Source of the DNA: DATNPH01 sp036703315
GTDB taxonomy: Bacteria; Cyanobacteriota; Cyanobacteriia; Cyanobacteriales; Coleofasciculaceae
Reading direction: 5' to 3'
Assembly (NCBI GenBank): GCA_036703315.1
Contig: DATNPH010000210.1
Location: forward strand, 1 to 58,296
Length of the DNA stretch: 58,296 nucleotides
The first letter of the stretch is position 1. Each line of letters begins with the position of its first letter. The position numbers and the translations under genes are program-made. Below the pieces are notes generated by a model. The model was given only the letters and a program-made list of their open reading frames with translations. It was not told the origin of the DNA and ran no database searches. Shown piece by piece: positions 35,461-44,552 of the stretch.

Positions 35461-36118
35461 GAAATTTTCAGTGGAAAAAGTCTTGGATGATGGCTCCTAT
35501 CTCAGTTGGATTAATCCCGACGGTAAGTCGAAGAAAAAAGGCGGTACTAAGATTCTCTTGCGGGTTATTGAATATACCATTGATACTGAGCAGGGACAAC
35601 AAACCTATCGTCTGATTACAAGTCTGCAAGATATCACCCTGTTTCCAGCTTTATTGTTAGCAGCCGAATATCATCAGCGTTGGGAAATAGAAAATACGAT
35701 TGATGAACTCAAAACGCATCTCCTTGGACGCAAGACTCCTATACGTTCTCTCAAACCGCGTGAAGTTGTCCAAGAGATCTACGGTTGGCTTTTGGGGCAT
35801 TATGCAGTGCGACATTTAATGTTTCAAGCTGCTTAAGCTCGCTGGAATATCGCCACTACGTCTAGGCTTTACTGGTACGCTTAAAGTTCTTCGACGCGCG
35901 ATTAGTGATTTTCAAAACGTTTCACCTGACCAACTCCCTTTTTTTACGCCAAGCTAATTCGAGAGATTTTGGCTGAAAAGATTCCTCTAAGGCAAGGCAG
36001 AAGTAACCCTAGAGTTGTGAAAAAACCCCGTTCCAAGTTTTCCTCCAAAAAGCCAATGCATAGGGGAAGTGGAACGGGGCGTGTCTCACTTACTTTTGCA
36101 ATTACCAATACTACTTAA
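35459..36118 (+). pseudogene. IS4-family transposase remnant, two frameshifts
   Basis: Only the C-terminal part of a DDE transposase is left. The first open piece (to 35838) carries the IS4 signature Y-(2)-R-(3)-E-(6)-K in YHQRWEIENTIDELK. An extra T at about 35834 shifts the frame into GISPLRLGFTGTLKVLRRAI, and a missing T in a homopolymer near 35943 shifts again into YAKLIREILAEKIPLRQG... ending at the TAA at 36116-36118. The 5' half is missing. An inverted repeat (CCCCGTTCCA, 36026-36035, with its complement at 36070-36079) is present near the 3' end. Confidence 0.85.
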
Positions 36119-36184
36119 TGGTTAACCGAAAAGTATTGTCCAGGTTCGCACTTTGTTATTAAAGGCGAATCTGCGGCAGGATTC

Positions 36185-36520
36185 TCATCGCACGGCTTCT
36201 AAAAAGCGGTAGTCATGCATCCATTCTTTCCCTTGATGGTCACTCAACACTGCAATTCGACCTGTGCTTAAAAATGCCAGCTTAAAAATTTCCCACTGCT
36301 CATCTGTGATCTCACCCTGCTGCGAGCTAACACCTCCCTCTTCCCAGATGACGGTCACTTGTCTACCCCCGCCAATCTCGAAGTGTCCCATGCGTGTAAT
36401 CCGACCCAGGTGCCACTCAAACTCGGTTCCGGCTTGCTTTGCTTGAGCCTCCTCAAGTGGTTTGGTACCAGAGTGGTGAGTTTGCTGCTCTTCATTTGCT
36501 GATGATTTCTGCTTTGCCAT
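36185..36520 (-). CDS. Small conserved cyanobacterial protein
   Basis: A 111-residue protein with a polar N terminus (MAKQKSSANEEQQTHHSG). A compact C-terminal module follows (FEWHLGRITRMGHFEIGGG, VTVIWEEGGVSS, EQWEIFKLAFLSTGRIAVLS, KEWMHDYRFLEAVR). I do not know a function. No signal peptide or membrane segment is present. It lies about 200 bp downstream of the RRM protein on the same strand. Confidence 0.6.
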   Translation of the reverse strand: MAKQKSSANEEQQTHHSGTKPLEEAQAKQAGTEFEWHLGRITRMGHFEIGGGRQVTVIWEEGGVSSQQGEITDEQWEIFKLAFLSTGRIAVLSDHQGKEWMHDYRFLEAVR

Positions 36521-36727
36521 AAATTGTTGCCTTACTTCTTTTCTATGAATTACTTTCGTTGATTCTGCCTTTAGGTGTTTTATCTATGGTTCGGTTGAAA
36601 CAACCGCCAGCGTCTCGCCGTATGAGTGCTCGACTTACCTGTTAACCACAGACTATTGCCACAGTCGTTCTTGCTATGGCGCGAATATCCTGAGCGCTTC
36701 CATCAAAATTGATTTTTGTCTTAAAGC

Positions 36728-37015
36728 TTAGTAGCGTTTGGAGTATCCACCTCTGCTGTTTCCTCCTCTGTCTTCGCGAGGCTTAGCTTTATTCACCTTT
36801 AGAGCGCGACCCATCCATTCAGCACCATCAAGTGCCTCTATAGCTGCATCTTCTTCTGCTTCTGTACCCATTTCTACAAAACCAAAGCCGCGCGGACGAC
36901 CTGTTTCACGGTCAGTAGGCAGCTGCACTCGCTTTACAGAACCGTATTCTGCAAATATGCTGCTTAGGTCTTCTTGTCCTACCTCAAAAGAAAGGTTGCC
37001 TACATAAAGTGACAT
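36728..37015 (-). CDS. RNA-binding protein, single RRM with Gly-rich tail (Rbp)
   Basis: A 95-residue cyanobacterial RNA-binding protein. RNP2 is LYVGNL (residues 3-8) and RNP1 is RGFGFVEM (about 43-50). After one RRM (to about 80) comes a short tail DRGGNSRGGYSKRY. Proteins of this type are induced at low temperature in cyanobacteria and may act on mRNA stability or localisation. The start MSLYVGNLSFEV is standard. Confidence 0.93.
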   Translation of the reverse strand: MSLYVGNLSFEVGQEDLSSIFAEYGSVKRVQLPTDRETGRPRGFGFVEMGTEAEEDAAIEALDGAEWMGRALKVNKAKPREDRGGNSRGGYSKRY

Positions 37016-37176
37016 TGATTGTTTCCCAAATCAGAAAAGTGTAGAGATATAGATTTTGGAAAACTGCCCGTCAATACTAAAAGAAAGAATCTTATCAATA
37101 TTAGAAACAAACACTGTGACCTAATTTATTCTCATTAACTATGTTAGCACAGTATTTGGTTTGAGGGCAGAGGAGC

Positions 37177-37620
37177 TTAACCGAGAGGTATTGATGTCCC
37201 CAGCATTACTACAGATTCAGTAAACGGTACTTTTGGATCGGGACGATGCAGTTGATAGAGATCAATTCCCTCTACCTTGAGGCGTTGCCAACTGGCTTCA
37301 CAACCCCGTCGCAAATTTTCCGGACTGCCATCGGCTTGAATGTTATCAGGGGTAGGTTTATTGATACCGCCTTTCGTGGTGATGACGACACCTTGGGGGT
37401 ATGGATGCAGTGCAGAGGCAATCAATTCCTCATTGAAACCGGGTCCATACGCTTCTGCCGTATCAATAAAATTGACACCCAATTCGACAGCACGACGCAG
37501 AAGGTTTTGACCTCATTCCCAATCGGGATAGGGTCCGAAATTGCCGGGTTGTCCTGTTAGTCGCATAGCACCGTAGCCTATGCGGTTGATGGGTAAATTG
37601 CCCCGATAGCAAATGTGTTA
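37177..37620 (-). pseudogene. N-terminal remnant of an aldo/keto reductase
   Basis: The frame encodes the AKR N terminus: NLPINRIGYGAMRLTGQPG, then DWE-stop-GQNLLRRAVELGVNFIDTAEAYGPG, KGGINKPTP and LYQLHRPDP. A TGA (around 37512) interrupts it, probably from CGA, and a one-base deletion near the start of the coding part (AUC GGG GC AAT) shifts the first residues. After VPFTESVV the homology ends and a stop follows. The middle of the enzyme, with the rest of the NADPH site, is absent. A C-terminal remnant lies 1.7 kb further along on the same strand. Confidence 0.8.
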
Positions 37621-37683
37621 GGAGGTGAGTTTGAGAGGCTGTGCATATTATTTGGATTTACTTAAACTCAGCGAGATTTTATA

Positions 37684-37778
37684 GCAAAAGGCAGAGGGCA
37701 GATGGCAGCAGAAGGGAAAAGATTGATTGGTCAAGGTTTCACTATTTGGCAAGAGTCCTAATCGCCTTGGCGACTGCG
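37684..37778 (+). repeat. Direct repeat, copy 1 (GGCAGA-type heptamers plus 3' block)
   Basis: Shares GCAGAAGGGAAAAGATTG and a trailing GTCCTAATC...TTGGCG block with 39256-39352. The two copies flank the histidine kinase gene in the same orientation. Confidence 0.65.
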
Positions 37779-37834
37779 ATAACGCACGAACTCACGAAGA
37801 TGGGCTGTCAATTGATGCCAAATGTCGCGATCGC

Positions 37835-39232
37835 TTATGGATTTGGCAAGGGTAAGCAAATGGTGAAACAGGTTCTGCCTGGTTGTGATTCAAACGAGAT
37901 CGTTCCGTGGTGGCGATTCTCCACAATCCGCCGAGCGGTTTCCAATCCTAGCCCAGAACCCTGCCCAACTGATTTGGTGGTGAAAAAGGGTTCAAAAATG
38001 CGCGTTTGAATGTCAGAGGGAATGCCGCTACCAGAATCAGTGATGTCAACCCGGACAAAGCGATCGCGCTGAGTCGTCGTAATTTCAAGCAGTCCCTTGC
38101 CATCCATAGCATCGATCGCATTATCAATTAAGTTTGTCCACACTTGATTTAGTTCACTGCCATAGGCAAGGATTTTCGGAACCTGTTGATCGTAATGGCG
38201 TTGAACCTGGATGCCGCACTTGAGTTTGTGAGCAAACAACCGCAAGGTATCTTCTAACCCTTGATGCAGATTTACCTCTTGCTCAATGCCCTGATCCAGG
38301 TAAGAGTAAGATTTCATGGCTTGCACCAGTTCTGAAATTCGCTCCGCTCCGCGCAAACCATGTTTAATCATCGACATCACTTCAAACGAAAGCGCTAGCC
38401 AGTGCAATCCCATTTCCCGCATCTCAGTGGAATCGTTGCGCCAACGCTCCATGAGCTGATTCAAGGTATCGACCTCAATACCCCCAGACGCTAACGGTTC
38501 TGCCAGTTTCCAAGCCTGCTCCACCCCATAGTCTTCCAGCCAGTCCAGCAGAATGCTTTCGCGATCGCTCAAGGTCACGAGGTCTACGCGATCGTTGAGA
38601 ATCGCATCATAGCCCCGATCGCGCGCCTGAAACCACTGCTGAGTATGCACTTCCTCAACTTGGCGTTGTCCGTAGACTAAATTCATCCGTTGAAGTTCGA
38701 GGACAGCAGTTGGCATTTCCCGCAAGGCACGAACGAGGGCTGCGGCTGGATTGTTCAGTTCATGGGCTAATCCGGCGGCAAGCGTCCCTAAGGCTGCCAT
38801 TTTTTCACGTCCGCGAATGAAGGACTCTAGCCCACGAGCCCGACGCTGCACAATGCGGAATACCGTTCGCTCAAAATCGCGGCATTCATGCAGCAGTTTG
38901 AGGAAGTCGTCCGCCTCAAGTGTGTAAATTCTACAGTCCGTTGCTGCCCGCATCGTCACCGGCACAGGTTCATCGGTCAAGGCTGTAATTTCACCAAAGA
39001 AGGATGGCGCGTCATGTTGCCCAATAGGGATGTCACTGCCTTCACTGCGGCGGGTAATGCTCATTTGACCTGCAACCAGGATGAACACACCACAGGAAAC
39101 ATCGCCTTCACGCACGAGTATCTCCCCAACACCAAGTTCAACAGTTTGGGCGCGATCGCAAACCCACTCTAATCGCTCTTGGGGAAGCCGTTGAAACGGG
39201 TCTAGGTTTATCAAGTCTTCAACACATAACAT
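37835..39232 (-). CDS. Sensor histidine kinase with N-terminal cNMP-binding domain
   Basis: A 465-residue cytosolic histidine kinase without membrane segments. Residues about 10-125 form a cyclic-nucleotide-binding-like domain (VGEILVREGDVSCGVFILVAG, FFGEITALTDEPVPVTMRA). The H-box is LAAGLAHELNNPAA, followed by a long helical insert, and the ATPase has the N-box NLIDNAIDAM, G1 DSGSGIP, F FEPFFTTK and G2 GQGSGLGLE. No response regulator is adjacent, so it is probably an orphan kinase that responds to cNMP or a similar ligand. Two direct repeats flank it. Confidence 0.88.
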   Translation of the reverse strand: MLCVEDLINLDPFQRLPQERLEWVCDRAQTVELGVGEILVREGDVSCGVFILVAGQMSITRRSEGSDIPIGQHDAPSFFGEITALTDEPVPVTMRAATDCRIYTLEADDFLKLLHECRDFERTVFRIVQRRARGLESFIRGREKMAALGTLAAGLAHELNNPAAALVRALREMPTAVLELQRMNLVYGQRQVEEVHTQQWFQARDRGYDAILNDRVDLVTLSDRESILLDWLEDYGVEQAWKLAEPLASGGIEVDTLNQLMERWRNDSTEMREMGLHWLALSFEVMSMIKHGLRGAERISELVQAMKSYSYLDQGIEQEVNLHQGLEDTLRLFAHKLKCGIQVQRHYDQQVPKILAYGSELNQVWTNLIDNAIDAMDGKGLLEITTTQRDRFVRVDITDSGSGIPSDIQTRIFEPFFTTKSVGQGSGLGLETARRIVENRHHGTISFESQPGRTCFTICLPLPNP

Positions 39233-39255
39233 TAGAGTAGTTCCTTAGAATCTAT

Positions 39256-39352
39256 GGCAAAAGGCAAAAGGCAGAAGGCAGAAGGCAGAAGGGAAAAGAT
39301 TGGCTGGTCATCAGTATTTGACGTTGTCCTAATCACTTTGGCGGCTGCTATA
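39256..39352 (+). repeat. Direct repeat, copy 2 flanking the histidine kinase
   Basis: Tandem GGCAGAA heptamers followed by the same type of block as at 37684-37778. Confidence 0.65.
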
Positions 39353-39496
39353 TCTCAAAACCGACAAACAAAAGATTTAGAAAACTGAAGAGTAAATTCA
39401 ATTATTTTTGGGCTAGGGAGTGCATTAAACAATTGGGAAAGTAAGGCTTATTGCTTGTGTGTAGTAAGGAGGTAGGCACAAATAAACGAAGGTATG

Positions 39497-39922
39497 TCAA
39501 CAAATGTATCCTCTTACCTTCTGCCTTCTGCCTTCTGCCTTCTGCCCTCTGCCTTGCCTCAACGAAAAATATGAATGCCCACCCACCTGTTCTTTCGCTG
39601 AACTAATTACCTTACGAACTAGCTGCGTCCCGCATCCACACCGTTGAACTGATGGTCTAATGAAAAAATCGAATATTCTAGCAAACTTCTGCTCTAAACT
39701 CTGGTGAAATGGTATGATCTTGAAATCAACAAATCCTACAATATTGCTGTCAAGCAGAGCAAGCCAATAGTTACGATCTCCTGACATGGGCTGTTCATAG
39801 ACGTAAGTGACCCATTCTACAGGTGAAGGTGATGAATCAATAAATTTATACACCTCCTTATAGAGATTATCCATCAGAGAATACTCATTCTGAGAAGGGG
39901 GTCTAGTATTGATTTCTGTCAT
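39497..39922 (-). CDS. GNAT-family acetyltransferase, C terminus replaced by repeat sequence
   Basis: A 141-residue protein. The GNAT fold is visible in YWLALLDSNIVGFVDFKII and FARIFDFFIRPSVQRCGCGTQLVRKVI, the latter covering the acetyl-CoA loop. After SAKEQVGGHSYFSLRQ the sequence becomes GRGQKAEGRRQKVRG, which is a translated GGCAGAA heptamer array (39514-39556). The last beta strands of the domain appear to be missing, so the product may be inactive. The start at 39922 is the first ATG of the frame, with AAAAGGAAAA upstream. Confidence 0.6.
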   Translation of the reverse strand: MTEINTRPPSQNEYSLMDNLYKEVYKFIDSSPSPVEWVTYVYEQPMSGDRNYWLALLDSNIVGFVDFKIIPFHQSLEQKFARIFDFFIRPSVQRCGCGTQLVRKVISSAKEQVGGHSYFSLRQGRGQKAEGRRQKVRGYIC

Positions 39923-39933
39923 AATGATTTTCC

Positions 39934-40110
39934 TTTTTACTAATGCCGCTGAACTTAAAAATCACTCGATACGTAGGATTGTGTGATTCAGTTGGGCGGA
40001 AAAAATTTACACCGAGATGTCCCTCAACCTCCATTGCGTCAGCGATCGTACCCAAGAGAATTTATTCAAAAGCAGCTTCACAACTCGGTTTAATCCGTCT
40101 CGAAATATCG
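39934..40110 (-). pseudogene. Antibiotic-biosynthesis-monooxygenase-like fragment
   Basis: The minus strand reads LGTIADAMEVEGHLGVNFF then RPTESHNPTYRVIFKFSGISKK, which resembles the ABM (antibiotic biosynthesis monooxygenase) fold's central part. An in-frame TAA stands just before it, and it runs into the upstream region of the GNAT gene without a proper end. Only about 45 residues survive. Confidence 0.5.
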
Positions 40111-40114
40111 ATCA

Positions 40115-42262
40115 TTATTCGTCGAGAACGGTATTCAGTTGATAGTCATTCATGCCAAATTGCCACATCATAAAGGCAAAAATATCGGCTCGTTCCTGGA
40201 AAAGTTGCGTTTTGGTTGAGCCAACGCCGTGTCCCGCCTCGTAGTCAATGCGGAGCAAGGCAGGTTTACCGCTTGTGGATGCGGCTTGAACCCGCGCTGC
40301 AAACTTTGCTGATTGCCAAGGTTCGCATCGTGGGTCAGTGATGCCGTGCGTAATCATCATTGCTGGATAGTTCACACCGTCTTTGACGTGCAAAAACGCA
40401 TCCATTTCGTAGAGTGCTTTAAACCCTGATTCCGTGTTGCAACTACCAAATTCGCGAATGTTGTTCACGCCGTTTGGGGTCGTTTCAAAACGAATCACAT
40501 TCATAGCACCCACCCGTGAAATTGCCACAGCAAACAGGTCGGGACGTTCGGTAATAGCTCTGCCAATCAAGATACCGCCTGCGCTTAAGCCTTCACCCGC
40601 CAGTTTTGTAGGCGAGGTGTATTTCTGTTCAACCAAATATTCGGCGCAAGCAATAAAATCTTTCCAGGTGTTCGGCTTAGTTTGTTGAAATCCAGCGCGA
40701 TACCACTGTTCGCCCTTTTCGCCACCACCCCGCACATGGGCAAATGCCATAATGCCGCCTTTTTCGTACCACGCATAATCTTGGTGTTGATAGGGTCGGT
40801 AAAATGAATAGCCATAAGCACCATAACCAGTCAGCCAGCATGGGTTTGAGCCGTTGAGCTTAATTCCTTGCTTGTAGATGATTGAAAGCGGTACCATCGT
40901 TCCGTCGTGCGAGCGCACCTCAACTTCCTCGGTTATCAAATCATCCGGTGCATCATATTTACCTTTTGGTTGTAAACCTGTTTCCGCAAACCTTTCTGTT
41001 TTCGGATCGTATTCGTAGATGCTGTTGAATCGCGTCCAAGAGGTCATATTTAGCACAATCCCCTCCACTGTGGGGTCATTTCTGGACAATCTTTGGTCGT
41101 TGCCAAAAAAATCGACTGCACCATCGAAGGGAAGCTTGAGTTCTGTCGCCGCGCCACCGTAAGGAATACGAATCACTTTATCAATAGCATTGCCATCCAT
41201 CAGCACATAGAGTGCATCTTTAGCTGCAAATATGTTGTTTACGGTTCTGTCACTTTCCGCTAGGACGGTTTCAGCTTTTGAAAGGTCTGGGTTTTTTAAC
41301 GAAGTTTTGACAATCTTGTAGCGAGGTGCATTTTTGTGTGTCGTCAGATATAAGTCTTCTCCATGCACCTCAAAGATGACGACTTCATCTGAAAGGTCGC
41401 AAACCTTCTTCCACTCCGGTGCGCCGCGATCGAATGAATCAAGGGTAGCAACATAGAGGTCAATTTCCTTCTGCGTGCCGTAGAGGATAACTGCAAATAT
41501 ATAGTCGGAATTTGGAACGGTGACGACAAATGGAGAGGCTTCTGGAGAAACCTCCACCAATGGCGTAATGTCATGACCGAGGATAATTTTATCTTGTTCT
41601 ACATCTGTACCCAGTTTGTGCAAATAGACTTTGCTGTTTTTATTCTTCTGTGTCTTCGCCATGCTTGCTTTCATCTCTTGATGGCGGGTATAGAGGAAAG
41701 ACTGGTTATCAGGCAACCAAACTCCGCCGAAATGCAGCCGCGAAATCGCTTGGTCTACATTTTTAAGGGTTTCAGTATTCATCACATAAAGCGAAGCCTC
41801 TTCCGAACCGCTAGCTGAAATCCCATACGTCACATACTTGCCATCCCACGAAGGTATGAAGCGATTGATTGCGTGCGGCTTGCCCGTTTCTTGTTTGAAC
41901 TTGTCAGGATCGACCAAAAGAATTTCGTTGCCGTTCATACCGTCCCGCAGGTAAAGTTTCCACACATCGTCTTGTGCTTCCCGTTTGAGGTAGAAAACTT
42001 TGCCACTGGAAAGCCGCAACACGCAACCTACTTTTGCCAAAACGGAAGCATCTAATTGCATCATGCGGTTGAAAAAGGCATCGCGCTCAGGAAGTTGGTT
42101 AAGGATGTTGGTTGTAAAATCGGCTTGCGGTTTCACCCACTGCTGAACCTCTTCATCATTGAAGTTCTCCATGTAACGGTAGTTGTCCGTTACCTTTGTG
42201 CCGAAGTAGTCGTCTGTAACGGGTTTGATAGGCGCAACGGGTAACGTTGGTTGAACAGGCAT
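40115..42262 (-). CDS. Prolyl oligopeptidase family protein (S9A)
   Basis: A 715-residue peptidase from the ATG at 42262, which has an AGGAG-type ribosome site; the frame extends to 42343. No signal peptide is seen, so it is probably cytosolic. The N-terminal beta-propeller (DDYFGTKVTDNYRYMENF at its start) precedes an alpha/beta-hydrolase domain. The nucleophile is in GEGLSAGGILIG, the acid in THGITDPRCEPWQS and the His in YEAGHGVGSTK. The GGGEKGEQWYRAGFQ segment is typical of the family. It would cleave short proline-containing peptides. Its neighbours are unrelated, and a pseudogene fragment touches its 3' end. Confidence 0.9.
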   Translation of the reverse strand: MPVQPTLPVAPIKPVTDDYFGTKVTDNYRYMENFNDEEVQQWVKPQADFTTNILNQLPERDAFFNRMMQLDASVLAKVGCVLRLSSGKVFYLKREAQDDVWKLYLRDGMNGNEILLVDPDKFKQETGKPHAINRFIPSWDGKYVTYGISASGSEEASLYVMNTETLKNVDQAISRLHFGGVWLPDNQSFLYTRHQEMKASMAKTQKNKNSKVYLHKLGTDVEQDKIILGHDITPLVEVSPEASPFVVTVPNSDYIFAVILYGTQKEIDLYVATLDSFDRGAPEWKKVCDLSDEVVIFEVHGEDLYLTTHKNAPRYKIVKTSLKNPDLSKAETVLAESDRTVNNIFAAKDALYVLMDGNAIDKVIRIPYGGAATELKLPFDGAVDFFGNDQRLSRNDPTVEGIVLNMTSWTRFNSIYEYDPKTERFAETGLQPKGKYDAPDDLITEEVEVRSHDGTMVPLSIIYKQGIKLNGSNPCWLTGYGAYGYSFYRPYQHQDYAWYEKGGIMAFAHVRGGGEKGEQWYRAGFQQTKPNTWKDFIACAEYLVEQKYTSPTKLAGEGLSAGGILIGRAITERPDLFAVAISRVGAMNVIRFETTPNGVNNIREFGSCNTESGFKALYEMDAFLHVKDGVNYPAMMITHGITDPRCEPWQSAKFAARVQAASTSGKPALLRIDYEAGHGVGSTKTQLFQERADIFAFMMWQFGMNDYQLNTVLDE

Positions 42263-42382
42263 TCCTATTTTTTCTCCTGTGTTTGCTTTTTTGGCTACCC
42301 AATGGTGTAGCTGAGTGGCAGGAGATCGCTTCAGACTAAGCATCAGGGGCTTTCGTCTGTCTGCTCCAGCATGCCTTTCACG

Positions 42383-43267
42383 CTACTTAAACTCAGCCAG
42401 GTTTTTGCGAACAAATTCACGGAATGAAATGGGGGATTGTCCAATAATTTGCGGAATGTTGTCGTAGGTGTCAGCGAAGTCGGGAAGTTGTCCGGCTTGC
42501 AGCAATTCCATTTGACGGACAATGCACTCAAAGTAAGCAGATTCCATTGTTTGACCGATCGGGAGTTTGCGTAAATCGGAGGCTGGTAACGGTTCGTAAG
42601 CGATCGCTTTTCCCAATTCTTCCGAAAGGATTTGTGCCGCTTCGGGCATGGTGAGGGCTTCAACACTCAAGAAATAGCGTTGTCCTGAATGTTTGGCGGG
42701 TTCACGTAACGCTGCTGCTGCCACACGAGCCAGATCGAAACAATCCACTAGCCCGACTCGTTCCTGTCCGAAAAACATCCGCAGTTTACCATCCTGCACG
42801 GCACCAAAGAAGTTTTGCATAAAGGCGTTGGGGCAAAGATGAGTCCAACTGATGCCGCTGGCTTCGATGTAAGTCTCGATTAATTGATGCCAAATGTAGT
42901 GACGAATCAGTTTAGCTTGAGGGCGACCCGGTTGATGAAACGTACCTACATGGACGATATATTCAACACCTGCGTCTTTGGCAGCATCGGTGAGGTTCTT
43001 ACCCTGATTCAACATATCCACCGTGTAGCCCGTCACCATGAATAGGCGCTGAACGCCTTGGAGTGCATCCTCGTAAGTCGAAAGGTCATCCAGGTCAAGA
43101 GGCACGGTTGTAATGCCGCGCTTCAAGAATTGTTCTGCCTGTTCAGGTTTACGAATGGCAACACGAATTTCGAGGCGATCGGATTCCGGCTCCAAAAGAT
43201 TGACGAGATGAGATCCGGTTCGACCTGTTGCACCGAGAATTAGAATAGTTGGTTTTGTAGCGATCAT
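42383..43267 (-). CDS. NmrA-like NAD(P)-binding protein
   Basis: A 294-residue atypical short-chain-dehydrogenase fold. The dinucleotide motif ILGATGRTGSHLVNLL (residues 10-25) begins the protein. The active-site Tyr/Lys of classical SDRs is not present (HVGTFHQPGRPQAKLIRHY instead), as expected for NmrA-like redox sensors. The C-terminal domain includes RYFLSVEALTMPEAAQILSEE. Such proteins either sense NAD(P) ratios or reduce small carbonyls; no more can be said. It is independent of its neighbours. Confidence 0.8.
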   Translation of the reverse strand: MIATKPTILILGATGRTGSHLVNLLEPESDRLEIRVAIRKPEQAEQFLKRGITTVPLDLDDLSTYEDALQGVQRLFMVTGYTVDMLNQGKNLTDAAKDAGVEYIVHVGTFHQPGRPQAKLIRHYIWHQLIETYIEASGISWTHLCPNAFMQNFFGAVQDGKLRMFFGQERVGLVDCFDLARVAAAALREPAKHSGQRYFLSVEALTMPEAAQILSEELGKAIAYEPLPASDLRKLPIGQTMESAYFECIVRQMELLQAGQLPDFADTYDNIPQIIGQSPISFREFVRKNLAEFK

Positions 43268-43318
43268 GGCTTCAGGGGCTAGAGAGCGTAGTTTTTAGAT
43301 ATCAAGATGGCGATCGCA

Positions 43319-43738
43319 CTAGCTTGTTTTATTTTGTAACCATTGCCCGACTACTTTTCCAAGTCCAGTAGGTTGAGCTTTAAAGCCAAGTTTTTCGTAA
43401 AACTCAAGTGAATCATCTGTAAACAGATAAACGTGCTGTCCCTCAAGTTTGGCTAAAAGAAGCTCCATCATTGTGGTGGCAATCCCTCGTTTCCGATACT
43501 GAGTGAGCGTCCAGACATCGACAATGTAAGCATTGCAAACACCGTCAGAGAGAACACGAGCAGTCCCGATAATTTGGGTATTAGCATAGGCAATGACTGC
43601 CGCATAACTATTTTCAAAAGATGCTTGAAGTTGGCTTGGAGTTCGCCCATTGTCAAAGGCATCGCTGGCTAGTGTTGATTTCATCTCCAGCCAATCAACA
43701 TTCTTTAGATCTGTTTTGTAGATCACTTGATTAGCCAT
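43319..43738 (-). CDS. GNAT-family N-acetyltransferase
   Basis: A 139-residue acetyltransferase from the ATG at 43738 (MANQVIYKTDLKNVDW). A longer frame upstream would overlap the previous gene extensively. The acetyl-CoA motif is TLTQYRKRGIATTMMELLL, followed by HVYLFTDDSLEFYEKLGF. The substrate is unknown. Its ATG overlaps the stop of the upstream oxidoreductase by eight bases (ATGGCTAA), so translation is probably coupled. Confidence 0.85.
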   Translation of the reverse strand: MANQVIYKTDLKNVDWLEMKSTLASDAFDNGRTPSQLQASFENSYAAVIAYANTQIIGTARVLSDGVCNAYIVDVWTLTQYRKRGIATTMMELLLAKLEGQHVYLFTDDSLEFYEKLGFKAQPTGLGKVVGQWLQNKTS

Positions 43739-44366
43739 TAGAGAGTTGCTGCCAGAGTGTTTCCGCTTCACCGATTTTGAGGTTTTTGTTGTAAAGGGGC
43801 GCATTCGGTTCAAAGACAGTACCGCTGCTCAGATCGCCAATATCTTGAGGCGCAAAACCAATTTCTTCGATAAGTTGCTTCACTGTTTGTTTTGCCTGCG
43901 GATTATCACCACAAATCTGAACAGCAATACGTTCATCGCCACTTCTAAATGCCTGCTCTTCCAGCACTTTGAAGTAAATAGAATTAAACGCTTTAATCGT
44001 GTGATTACCTGGAAACTGACTGGCGACGTAGCCTGTAGCCGTTTGTAACTGATCATCGATTACCTGTTGAGCGACATCACCATCGCGTTGCGGGTAAGGA
44101 TTCGTGGCATCAATCAGAATTTTGTCGTCTAATCGTCCAATCTGCTGTGCCAACTCAGGAATTTTGCCAAACGGAATTGCTAGCAAAATCACCTCCCCAA
44201 ATGCTGCCGCTGCTTCAACGGTTCCGGTTTGAGCGCCTACCTCTGCTGCCATCGGCTTGAGTTCCTCCGGATTTCTGGAGCTGAACATCACCTCATGTCC
44301 TACTTTTGACCAATGTCGCCCCAGCGTGCCGCCAATGTTTCCTGAACCGATTACACCAACTTTCAT
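43731..44366 (-). CDS. NADPH-dependent F420-reductase-like oxidoreductase
   Basis: A 211-residue NAD(P)-binding protein. The N terminus MKVGVIGSGNIGGTLGRHW is the glycine motif, with SSRNPEEL typical of an NADP-preferring second strand. The middle (LLAIPFGKIPELAQ, ILIDATNPYPQRDG, KAFNSIYFKVLEEQ) matches the F420_oxidored family. Many cyanobacterial members have no F420 and the true partner is not known. The stop overlaps the following GNAT start. Confidence 0.88.
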   Translation of the reverse strand: MKVGVIGSGNIGGTLGRHWSKVGHEVMFSSRNPEELKPMAAEVGAQTGTVEAAAAFGEVILLAIPFGKIPELAQQIGRLDDKILIDATNPYPQRDGDVAQQVIDDQLQTATGYVASQFPGNHTIKAFNSIYFKVLEEQAFRSGDERIAVQICGDNPQAKQTVKQLIEEIGFAPQDIGDLSSGTVFEPNAPLYNKNLKIGEAETLWQQLSNG

Positions 44367-44400
44367 GGATTTGTCTCTCTATAGGTTTCTGCAATCAGTA

Positions 44401-44527
44401 ATACCATTTGGTTAAATGTTTGACACTTATCGGTGATTAGGCTTTAGGTATTAGGTAGCAGGTGGTAGGAAGGAGGCTACAACCTACTTCCTTGACTATT
44501 TGTGTCATTTTAAAGACCAATTGGTAT
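44401..44527. mobile_element. MITE-like element, 127 bp, 26-bp imperfect terminal inverted repeats
   Basis: The ends ATACCATTTGGT... (44401-44426) and ...ACCAATTGGTAT (44502-44527) are inverted partners with several mismatches. No ORF lies within. A partial end of the same kind recurs at 48788-48808. Confidence 0.6.
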
Positions 44528-44552
44528 AAACCAATCATTCACTGCCTTACCC

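Noticed and set aside
37641..38009. 122-residue plus-strand ORF across the direct repeat and the 3' end of the histidine kinase gene
   Set aside because: It reads antisense through the kinase ATPase domain and repeat DNA; its composition is not protein-like.
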